Below, one piece after another: positions 9,371-15,863 of a DNA stretch of 64,000 bases. Positions within the stretch are counted from its first letter, which is position 1. The number at the start of each line of letters is the position of its first letter. The notes beneath the pieces are model-generated. The model was not told where the DNA came from and made no database searches. It was given only the letters and a program-made list of their open reading frames with translations. Origin of the DNA: Azospirillum oryzae (GTDB lineage: Bacteria > Pseudomonadota > Alphaproteobacteria > Azospirillales > Azospirillaceae); assembly GCF_008364795.1 (NCBI RefSeq), contig NZ_VTTM01000007.1:248001-312000 (forward strand), written 5' to 3'. Position numbers and translations under genes: made by a program.

Positions 9371-10067
9371 GGCGGGGCTCCCGGCGGAACTGAGGGGTGG
9401 AGGACTGGGGGGAAGGGTTGGAGACTGGTGCGGCCGGCTTATCGACTGGCTCTTCGGCCGGCGCCACCAGCTCGCGGGCGATCCAGCGGCGCCAGGCGGC
9501 CCCCGGATCCGGCGGGCGGTAGCCGTTGCGGCGGTGCGCCTTGCGGCACCAGGACACGAACTTGGCCGTCACCCGGCCGGCATCGACCTCCGGACGCTCC
9601 AGTGCCGCCCAGGCCAGATCGCCGGCATCCGGCTGCCAGTCCGCCGGCAAAGCCTCGTTCCGCCGATCCATGTCCCCATCCGAGGGGGAGGAGGAGGATT
9701 CAGGATTCTGGGAATCCAAGGAAATGCCGGCCGGCGAACCGCTGCTGTCAGCCGGCTGACAGGACATGCCGGCGGTAAAGCCCTCCATCCCGGCCAGCTG
9801 ATAGGCGAACCCGCGCAGGCCCCGACGCGGCTTGGCGCAGACCAGCGCCGCCGCCGTATCCTGCGACGCCTTCTCCTGCAGGCCTTTCAGCACGGCATTG
9901 AACCAGGCGCGGCTTTGTCCCAGCTCCTCGGCCAGCTCCCCTTGCGTGGCGGTGCAGACACCGTCGCGGTCGGCATGGGCATAGAGCGCGGACAACACCG
10001 CGATGTCGGCGGCCTGGATGCCGGGCACGGCGATCCAGCGCCTGTACATGTCGATGTATGGCTTCAT
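9249..10067 (-). CDS. DnaT-like / winged-HTH replication accessory protein
   Basis: A 272-residue protein. The N-terminus (about 1-70) reads as a helix-turn-helix domain with VLSALYAHADRDGVC and ELAEELGQSRAWFNAVLKGL, as in primosomal or phage replication proteins. A low-complexity Ser/Pro linker follows. A domain around residues 140-195 (LPADWQPDAGDLAWAALE, then KFVSWCRKAHRRNGY and AAWRRWIARE) resembles the DnaT/phage replication C-terminal ssDNA-binding domain (W..D......F..W.......W...W). It is transcribed away from the origin that begins about 480 bp upstream. A replisome-loading role is inferred from this resemblance and from position only. The C-terminal tail overlaps the next gene by 122 bp. 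Confidence 0.6.
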   Translation of the reverse strand: MKPYIDMYRRWIAVPGIQAADIAVLSALYAHADRDGVCTATQGELAEELGQSRAWFNAVLKGLQEKASQDTAAALVCAKPRRGLRGFAYQLAGMEGFTAGMSCQPADSSGSPAGISLDSQNPESSSSPSDGDMDRRNEALPADWQPDAGDLAWAALERPEVDAGRVTAKFVSWCRKAHRRNGYRPPDPGAAWRRWIARELVAPAEEPVDKPAAPVSNPSPQSSTPQFRREPRHDRRSSSLRAGPPYANSMSDAAGRNRETLAALRLRLAGQA

Positions 10068-10241
10068 TGCGTTACCCGTCTGTCGGTCGATCCGTGGACG
10101 GGCGGAGACAAGGGAATGGCGTCAACGGACTCACTCTTGAATCCGCTTGGCTTTGCGGGCCTGCCCTGCCATCATGGAGTCGCCAAACCGCCAGATGTGG
10201 GGTGCCCGGGTTTCCCTCGGTCTCCTCCGTCCGACACGAAG

Positions 10242-10265
10242 GGCCCGGAGCAATCCGGGCCTTTT
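10242..10265. terminator. Hairpin terminator in the repA/DnaT-like intergenic region
   Basis: Stem GGCCCGGA (10242-10249), loop GCAA, stem TCCGGGCC (10254-10261), then TTTT. A near-identical CCCCGG-AGCAA-CCGGGG hairpin sits just before urtA at about 38747-38764. It would insulate the origin from neighbouring transcription. Confidence 0.55.
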
Positions 10266-10381
10266 GTGTTTGCGGAGATCGGTTCTCCGTTACCTCATGC
10301 TGCTCGGTCCTTCAAAAAACACGGATGCAAACACCCGTGGCGCCGGCCAGCATCTGGCAAGGGCGCATGTCGATGGCGTAA

Positions 10382-10403
10382 GGGCGGTTTTCGCCCGTTT
10401 TTT
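10382..10403 (+). terminator. Short hairpin with T-run upstream of the iterons
   Basis: Stem GGGCG / CGCCC around a G-T-rich loop, followed by GTTTTTT. Reading rightward it resembles a rho-independent terminator placed before the origin. No gene clearly ends here. Confidence 0.4.
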
Positions 10404-10542
10404 GAAATGTGTACGTGCCGTCGCGCATCTGTCCACGGTCTTGGAAAAATCGCCCGCCGGCGGCATTTCGCGGACGCTCGACGGGATTCTTACGGAGGAA
10501 TCAACCACTTGGGCCGGAGTTGCCGCGGCCGGCCGCCTGCAA

Positions 10543-10769
10543 GTGTCGCCGTTGTGCCGAAAGATTCGGGTCCAAACGTCGCCGTTGTGCCGAAAGATTC
10601 TTGGACATCGGCAGTGTGCGGCGGCCAGATCGCGACGTCGAACGTCGCCGTTCTGCCGAATGATGGAGCGGATCTCACCCCTCCCCCACCCTGCCTGGGA
10701 TGGAATCGGCGGGGAATCGGGCGGGAATCGGCCCTCCAGCGGATCGTCCGAACGTCGCCGTTCTGCCAG
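10543..10769 (+). repeat. Direct iterons (four copies)
   Basis: Copies start at 10543 (GTGTCGCCGTTGTGCC), 10576 (ACGTCGCCGTTGTGCC), 10642 and 10752 (ACGTCGCCGTTCTGCC). The first two extend into the shared tail GAAAGATTC. Start-to-start distances are 33, 66 and 110 bp, all multiples of 11, so the copies lie on the same face of the helix. Confidence 0.85.
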
Positions 10770-10884
10770 TCAAAGGCCATCCAGGGGGGCATTCGAGCGC
10801 CATCACGGGGTGGAGCGGCTACAATAATCCAATGAAATCAACATATTGCCTGCCCGCCTCCCCTCCCCTCCCCCCTTCGGCACG

Positions 10885-11045
10885 GCAGAACGCAGACGTT
10901 GGCGCCGCCATCGGCCGGCGGCAGCCGCTCCGCCGCCGCGGCATCGCCGGCGTCCGCCCCCCGACCGGCAAAACTGGCAGAACGGCGACGTTCGGCCGGT
11001 CAATCCGCCCCGATCACGGGAATCTTTCGGCAGAACGGCGACGTT
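10885..11045 (-). repeat. Inverted iterons (three copies) next to repA
   Basis: Reverse-complement copies of the iteron lie at about 10885-10900 (two mismatches), 10974-10992 and 11020-11045. The last keeps the GAATCTTTC extension, the complement of the tail seen in the left block. Because they lie just before repA they probably also act as autoregulatory RepA operators. This is typical of iteron replicons and is inferred here. Confidence 0.8.
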
Positions 11046-11131
11046 TGCGCCGGCAGTGTGGAACAGGGCGGCAGGCTTGTGGATTATGGCTTGGACCCCT
11101 TCAAGCCGCACGGGACCCGCGGAGAGATCGA

Positions 11132-12079
11132 ATGACCCAGACCACCAACGCCGAGCTGCTCGACCGGCCGCTGCAATTGGCTCTGCGGCTCGATTCCCCG
11201 CTGACTGGCGATGTCCAGAACGACCGCCACATGATGGTCTACAGCCTGTTCGGCCTGTCGAAGGACAAGGCGGAATCGCTGCCGACCTATGATGACGGCA
11301 AGGTGCGGATCGAGGTGCGGGCGCCGAAGAACGTCGGCGTTGCGACGATCTGGGACAAGGCGGTGCTTCTCTACGCCATCTCGCTGCTGCGCGAGAAGAT
11401 GGAATCGGGCAAGGGGCCGTCCAAGCTGGGCGAGCTTCACTTCACCACCAGCGATCTCCAGCGCATCGTCGGCAAGACCGCCGGCGGCAGCGCCTATGAC
11501 AAGATCGAAGGGGCGCTGGAGCGGCTGCAGGGCACGCAGATCAAGACCAACCTGGAAACCGGCGGGGAGGGCGAAAGCGGCGCCTTCTCTTGGATTTCCG
11601 ACTACAAGCTGCTCTACCAGCGCAAGAAGGACGGCGAGCGGGCGGTGCGCGGGCTGAAGCTGACGCTGTCGGGATGGGTCACCCGCGCGGCGCTGGGCCA
11701 CAATCTGCTGAGCTATGACGACCAGTATTTCGCGCTGAAGCCGGTGGAAAAGCGCCTCTACGAGATCGCGCGCGCCCACCTTGCCCGCGGCCACGCCTTT
11801 TGGATGGCGCTGGAACCGTTGCGCAAGCGCGTCGGCTCCGACAACGATTTGCGCAAGTTCAAGAACGCGCTCGGCCCCGTGCTGGCCGCCGACCGCATCC
11901 CCGGCTATGGCGTCCGCATCGTCGAGACGGCGGAATACAAGGAAACGATGAAGGCGCGCGGCGCCGTTCAGGGCCGCGTGCTGAACGCCGAGTTGCCGGT
12001 CCTGTTCTGGAAGAAGGACCAGGGCCAGCCGGAAAACTGGATCGACGTTCCCAAGGTGGAATACGACGAAACGGTGTGA
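11132..12079 (+). CDS. repA: Replication initiator protein A (RPA family)
   Basis: A 315-residue plasmid/chromid replication initiator that should bind the adjacent iterons. The family pattern is clear: HMMVYSLFGLSKDKA near residue 32, GVATIWDKAVLLYAISLLRE near 68, then the winged-helix segment with SAYDKIEGALERLQGTQIKT followed by TNLET. The ATG at 11132 has GGAGAG eight bases upstream. An in-frame upstream extension to 10700 would translate the iterons and is rejected. The order repA-parA-parB on one strand is a complete replication and segregation cassette. Confidence 0.88.
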   Translation: MTQTTNAELLDRPLQLALRLDSPLTGDVQNDRHMMVYSLFGLSKDKAESLPTYDDGKVRIEVRAPKNVGVATIWDKAVLLYAISLLREKMESGKGPSKLGELHFTTSDLQRIVGKTAGGSAYDKIEGALERLQGTQIKTNLETGGEGESGAFSWISDYKLLYQRKKDGERAVRGLKLTLSGWVTRAALGHNLLSYDDQYFALKPVEKRLYEIARAHLARGHAFWMALEPLRKRVGSDNDLRKFKNALGPVLAADRIPGYGVRIVETAEYKETMKARGAVQGRVLNAELPVLFWKKDQGQPENWIDVPKVEYDETV

Positions 12080-12184
12080 CCTCCCTGCCCCTCCGGCCAC
12101 GCCCGTTTGGTAGACACCCGTTGCCGGAGTCGCGACGACTTGCTAGGGTCGCTGCCAACCGGTGCCGGGGCAGGAGGACGGGGC

Positions 12185-13207
12185 GTGACAGGGGAACAGT
12201 TGAAGGCGTTGCGGGAACGGCGCGGCCTGACCCAGACGCAGATGGCGGCATACGTCAATGAATTGACCGGCCGCAAGTATGACAAGCAAAGGTTGAGCAA
12301 GTGGGAAACCGGCAAGGAGGCCCTGCCCCGCGACCTGCTGGGACGGCTTCTGCTGCTGGATCTGGAACGGCCGGAAAGCGCCCTGCCCCGCCGCGGCACC
12401 ACCGTCGCCGTCGGCCTGCAGAAGGGCGGCACCGCCAAGACCGCGACCTCGATCAACCTCGCCTTCATCCTGGCGCGCGCCGGCAACCGCGTCCTGCTGG
12501 TCGATGCCGATCCGCAGGGCAACGCCACCGTCCATGTCGGCGTGCCGCAGACCGACGTGGTGGCGCTGACCGAGGCGGGGAAGGTTCTCTATCATGCGCT
12601 GATGGGCAAGACGCCGCTCGACGCGGTGATCCGTCCGACCAGCGTTGAGGGGCTGGACGTCGTTCCCTCCAGCATCGCGCTGGCGAGCGCCGACACCGAA
12701 CTTCCCGGCAACCTGACCAACGCCCAGACTGCGCTGGCCGAAATGCTGGACGGCGTGCGCGAGCGCTATGACGTGATCGTCATCGACTGCGCCCCGAACC
12801 TCGGCGCCGTGACCATCAATGCGCTGACCGCCGCCGATTACGTCCTGGTGCCCTGCCAGGCGGAGCCGCACGCAATCCTCGGCGTCAGCGCCTTCCTCGA
12901 CACCGTCGCCAAGATCCAGCGTCGCCTCAACCCGCGGCTGGAGGTGCTGGGCATCCTGCCGACCATGGTCAACCCGCGCCAGACCCAGGACCGCTCGTCG
13001 CTCGACGACATCCAGCGCCTGTGGGGCGACAGCCGCCGCGTGTTCCCGCCGGTGCCGCGCGCCACCATCTACGCCCAGGCCGCGGGCGCCAACGTCATCA
13101 CGCTGGATGCCGACATCGGCGCGCCGGGGGTGGAGAGCTATGCCGCCATCGCCTCGGCTCTGCTGACCGCCATGGGCCGCCTGCAGGAGACTGTCGATGC
13201 CGCCTAA
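12185..13207 (+). CDS. parA: ParA partition ATPase with N-terminal XRE-type HTH
   Basis: A 340-residue partition ATPase that moves the replicon together with ParB. Residues 1-60 form an XRE-like helix-turn-helix (LKALRERRGLTQTQMAAYV, then RLSKWETGKEALPRDLLG). The ATPase domain starts near residue 72 with the deviant Walker A KGGTAKTATS at about 80-89. It continues with LLVDADPQGNATVHVG and the Walker B-like VIVIDCAPNLG. GTG 12185 was chosen because AGGAGG lies seven bases upstream (12172-12177). The longer ATG at 12107 has no ribosome site. The HTH probably lets ParA repress its own operon. It overlaps parB by 11 bp. Confidence 0.9.
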   Translation: MTGEQLKALRERRGLTQTQMAAYVNELTGRKYDKQRLSKWETGKEALPRDLLGRLLLLDLERPESALPRRGTTVAVGLQKGGTAKTATSINLAFILARAGNRVLLVDADPQGNATVHVGVPQTDVVALTEAGKVLYHALMGKTPLDAVIRPTSVEGLDVVPSSIALASADTELPGNLTNAQTALAEMLDGVRERYDVIVIDCAPNLGAVTINALTAADYVLVPCQAEPHAILGVSAFLDTVAKIQRRLNPRLEVLGILPTMVNPRQTQDRSSLDDIQRLWGDSRRVFPPVPRATIYAQAAGANVITLDADIGAPGVESYAAIASALLTAMGRLQETVDAA

Positions 13208-14051
13208 GAAGCTGACCCGGCAGACCGCCGCCACCGTGCTCCAGGCCAAGGAGGCCGGCTTCGCCGCCGAGACCGACCGTATGTTCGGGTTGAGCGGCGT
13301 GCTGCCCCGGCTGGTCGAGGTCGATCTGGACGCCGTGGAGACCAATCCCGGCCAGCCGCGCACGGTGTTCGACGACGAGTCCCTGCGCTCGCTGGCCGAC
13401 TCCATCGCCCGCCATGGGTTGCAGCAACCCGTGCTGGTGCAGGAGGGGACGGAGAAGGGCCGCTATCGGCTGGTGGCCGGCGAACGGCGGCTGCGCGCCC
13501 ACCGGCTGCTTGGCCGCGGCACCATCGCCGCCATCATCACCAAGGGGCGGCCGGAAGAGATCGCGCTGATCGAGAATGTCCAGCGCGTGGACCTTGACGC
13601 CATCGACCTCGCCCGTGGCCTGTCGCAGCTGATCGAGGCGCATGGCTACACCCAGGCGGAGGTGGCGGCGGCCGTCGGCTGTTCGGAGGCCGAGGTATCG
13701 AAGCGCCTGAAGGTGCTGCGCCTGCCCGACGACATTCTGGCCGACTACCGCGCCAACCCCGACGCGGTGTCGCGCTCCGCCCTTGTCGAACTGGCTTTCG
13801 TCGAGGACGAGGCGGAACTGCGCCGGCTGTGGCAGACGGCGCGCACCGGCGGGCTGACGGTGGGTGCGGTGCGGGCGGCCCGTCCGGCGGCGTCCAGCAC
13901 GGCGGAGCCGCTGCGGGTGCTGGGCAAGGCGATCAACCGGATGGACAAGGACCTCGCCGCCATCGACACCGTCGCCCGGGCGTTGCAGCGCGAACACCGC
14001 GAGCGGCTGCAGGCCCTGCGCGACCGCATCGACGCCCTGCTGAACGCCTGA
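13197..14051 (+). CDS. parB: ParB/Spo0J centromere-binding partition protein
   Basis: A 284-residue partition protein. The N-terminal ParB/Srx CTPase domain shows NPGQPR (about 50-55), ADSIARHGLQQPVLV and the CTP-binding box GERRLRA (95-101), then IENVQRVDLDAIDLA. The DNA-binding HTH is at about 152-172 (TQAEVAAAVGCSEAEVSKRL). The C-terminus is a short dimerisation helix. It starts inside the end of parA (11-bp overlap), so the two are translationally coupled. No parS palindrome could be identified with confidence in the window. Confidence 0.93.
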   Translation: MPPKKLTRQTAATVLQAKEAGFAAETDRMFGLSGVLPRLVEVDLDAVETNPGQPRTVFDDESLRSLADSIARHGLQQPVLVQEGTEKGRYRLVAGERRLRAHRLLGRGTIAAIITKGRPEEIALIENVQRVDLDAIDLARGLSQLIEAHGYTQAEVAAAVGCSEAEVSKRLKVLRLPDDILADYRANPDAVSRSALVELAFVEDEAELRRLWQTARTGGLTVGAVRAARPAASSTAEPLRVLGKAINRMDKDLAAIDTVARALQREHRERLQALRDRIDALLNA

Positions 14052-14079
14052 GAGTTAGGCTTTCGGAGAAAAGCGCATC

Positions 14080-14162
14080 TCCCTCTCGCCCGCTCACCCG
14101 CAAACTTCGTTTGCGCTGACGCGACAGGCGGACCTCCGGTCCGCCGAAAGCGGGGAGAGGGT
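14080..14162. repeat. Palindromic intergenic repeat after parB
   Basis: Outer arms (CTCCCTCTCGCCCGCT and its imperfect complement ending at about 14161) enclose two perfect hairpins: GCAAACTTCGTTTGC at 14100-14114 and GGCGGACCTCCGGTCCGCC at 14127-14145. The structure looks like a dispersed REP-type element and may serve as a transcript end for the par operon. Confidence 0.6.
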
Positions 14163-14208
14163 CAGGCGGTGTCGGCAAAGGGAGGCGGGTTAAGGAAGCG
14201 ATCCTCAT

Positions 14209-14515
14209 TTGTGCTGGCTGGGACGTTATGAACAGACCGACGTGCAATGGTAACTGCTGGGGCCGCAGCTTCCTCCCCGAAAACCTCAGACGGCAGTCCG
14301 AATTGCTCTCACCGGCGCACGATCAACGGCATGCTGTGGCTCGCCCGCATGCGGCGGGCTCTTGGCCGTTTGCGCGGCGGCTTCGCGACCAAAATCCACA
14401 TCCGCGCCGAAGGCCAAAGTCTGCCGGTGATCTTCGCCCTGTCGGGCGGTGAGGTGCACGACAGCAAGGTGCTCGCCACACTCAAGGGCACCGGCTGGAT
14501 CGAACGCTGGGGTGG
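14209..14515 (+). pseudogene. IS5-family transposase remnant
   Basis: Translated pieces match the start and middle of IS5-group DDE transposases. YEQTDVQW, a stop, then LLGPQLPPRKPQT lie in one frame. After a frameshift SPNCSHRRTINGMLW follows, and then, after a deletion, GRLRGGFATKIHIRAEGQ and ALSGGEVHDSKVL. The stop, the frameshift and the missing catalytic middle show that it is dead. A homologous N-terminal piece lies inverted at 15535-15680. Confidence 0.75.
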
Positions 14516-14840
14516 GGACGCTCCCGCCTCAAGCCCGACTGGTTCGCGCGCTGGGAGTTCGTCTTTCAATCCAAGTACGCGGCTTATCTAGAACCTGATC
14601 GAGTTCTGGTGGAGGAACCTGTACCTCCTGGCGCTCAAGGGTCGCCGCTTCGAGACCTGGGCCGAAATCGCGCGGGCGGTCGACCGTGCGATCGCCTGCT
14701 GGAAACAACACAGGCATCTCTTCATCTCGGGCCATCGGCGTCGACATCGGGCACCGCGTCGTCCCGTTGTCGCCTTTGTCCCAGCCCCCTCGCGGATTTG
14801 GCGGATGCAGCACTCAGTTCTGTTCGCCCATTCGGAGGGG
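14516..14840 (+). pseudogene. IS630-family transposase 3' remnant
   Basis: Directly abuts the IS5 piece. One frame gives PDWFARWEFVFQSKYAAYL, and a shifted frame then gives NLIEFWWRNLYLLALKGRRF, ETWAEIARAVDRAIACWKQH and GHRRRHRAPRRPVVAFVP. This is the C-terminal end typical of IS630-type transposases. Only the C-terminus is present and it is frameshifted, so it is non-functional. The join suggests insertion of one element into another followed by deletion. Confidence 0.6.
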
Positions 14841-14870
14841 CGGACCCGATGGCGGGGAAATGAAGCCTGT

Positions 14871-15287
14871 TCAGTTTGATTTTGTGGATCGGCTGCGGGC
14901 TTTGGAGCTGTTCAGCGCCACAGCGGCACGAACGAGCGTCTTCAACGCCTCCTCGTCGATGTGTGCGCCCTCGTGAAAGTCGATAGCACGCCTTGTATTC
15001 CCGTCAAGACTGGAGTTGAAGAGGCCAGAAGGATCCATCAGAGCCGCCCCCTTGGCGAAGGTCATTTTCACGACGTTCTTGTAAGTCTCGCCCGTGCAGA
15101 TCAACCCAGCGTGCGACCACACCGGAACGCCTCTCCACTTCCATTCCTCGACGACGTCGGGATCGGCTTCCTTGATCAAAGCCCGGAGCCGACTGAGTAT
15201 TTCACCCCGCCAGTCGCCCAACTCCTTGATTTTCGCATCGATCAACTGAGACGGAGACATGCCTGTCGGCGACTCACCCTTCTCCAT
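14871..15287 (-). CDS. DUF1801 / YdhG-like domain protein
   Basis: A 138-residue small soluble protein of the DUF1801 superfamily (SCP2-like fold, function unknown). Family hallmarks are LRALIKEADPDVVEEWKWRG, GVPVWSHAGLICTGETYKN and VKMTFAKGAALMDPSGLFN. ATG 15287 was chosen because AGGGG lies eight bases upstream. An in-frame ATG at 15347 would add 20 residues without a good ribosome site. It stands alone between two IS remnants and may have been carried there with them. No catalytic residues are evident. Confidence 0.75.
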   Translation of the reverse strand: MEKGESPTGMSPSQLIDAKIKELGDWRGEILSRLRALIKEADPDVVEEWKWRGVPVWSHAGLICTGETYKNVVKMTFAKGAALMDPSGLFNSSLDGNTRRAIDFHEGAHIDEEALKTLVRAAVALNSSKARSRSTKSN

Positions 15288-15471
15288 ACCCGTTTCCCCT
15301 GTCTGGCGCCGAGGCGTCATGGTTTCCGACTCAGCTTTGAATTGCACCGGCAGACTTCAATCCATCCATGCCAATTCTTCTCCGGGGACGCAAGGGGGCG
15401 CAGCCCCACTTATCCTGTCTCGTCCCTTGTCCGCTCTCCATTGGGCTATGTTGGCAAAGGTCAAAGCCATA

Positions 15472-15680
15472 GGATGATTGCGGCGATGGCGATCACTGCG
15501 AGATTGTTGGCGGCGCGCTTTTCCTATCGGGGCATGCCGTCGATCATGCGCCGGTGAGAGCAATTCGGACTGCCGATGGGAGGTTTTTGGGGAGGAAGTA
15601 GCGGCTTCAGCCGCTCCCGCTGTGCGGCGGTCAGATCAAGACGTTCCAGCCAGCACAATGGAGAACGGTGCACCTTGCAG
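15472..15680 (-). pseudogene. IS5-family transposase remnant, inverted copy with internal deletion
   Basis: The minus strand encodes LTAAQRERLKPLLPPQKPPI then GSPNCSHRRMIDGM, the N-terminus of an IS5-group transposase. After a stop it jumps directly to EKRAANNLAVIAIAAIILWL and a stop, which is the extreme C-terminus. The whole catalytic core is deleted. About 30 bp around the SPNCSHRR codons are nearly identical to the plus-strand remnant at 14290, so both derive from the same IS group in opposite orientations. Confidence 0.75.
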
Positions 15681-15705
15681 CATCATCGTGGTGATGACGA
15701 CCAAT

Positions 15706-15781
15706 GCTTTCGATCACGAAAGCCTGTCATGGTTGTCTTGGCGCCGCTCCACACCCCTTGGTTGCTTTCGATTGCGAAAGC
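15706..15781. promoter_or_regulatory. Pair of identical-stem dyads upstream of the solute-binding protein
   Basis: Two perfect 7-bp dyads share the same arms: GCTTTCG-ATCA-CGAAAGC at 15706-15723 and GCTTTCG-ATTG-CGAAAGC at 15764-15781, 58 bp apart and both followed by CT. They lie 83-158 bp before the start of the binding-protein gene. They may be operators, or leftovers of IS ends. Confidence 0.45.
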
Positions 15782-15863
15782 CTCTGGCGCTCGGCCAGGG
15801 TGACCGCCTGCCCTGTCGCATGGTAAGGATCAGTGACGGGACCATCGACGTTACGGATCAGCG

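Larger units (their letters stand above)
10404..11131. other. Replication origin region (iterons, AT-rich unwinding segment) upstream of repA
   Basis: A gene-free stretch of about 730 bp holding at least four direct copies of a 16-bp iteron, ACGTCGCCGTTCTGCC (with G or C at the eleventh base), on the left and three inverted copies on the right. Between the two blocks, at about 10819-10850, is the only AT-rich segment of the area, a good candidate for the DNA unwinding element. At 11079-11087 there is TGTGGATTA, one mismatch from a DnaA box. The repA start follows at 11132. An iteron-controlled origin bound by RepA is inferred from this architecture. The open frame that runs through from 10700 is treated as spurious. 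Confidence 0.75.

Noticed and set aside
6652..9393. 913-codon plus-strand frame opposite the SPINDLY-like gene
   Set aside because: Arg/Gln-rich nonsense with no motif; the minus strand encodes clear TPR and GT41 motifs.
10700..11131. N-terminal extension of RepA to 10700
   Set aside because: It would translate through the iterons and the AT-rich segment. The ATG at 11132 has a ribosome site and matches the family start.
12107..12184. ATG extension of ParA by 26 residues
   Set aside because: No ribosome site and non-conserved composition; GTG 12185 has AGGAGG at ideal spacing.
12080..14240. parS centromere sites near parAB
   Set aside because: No copy of a canonical 16-bp parS palindrome was recognised. 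The GTCGCGAC near 12130 is too short to claim.
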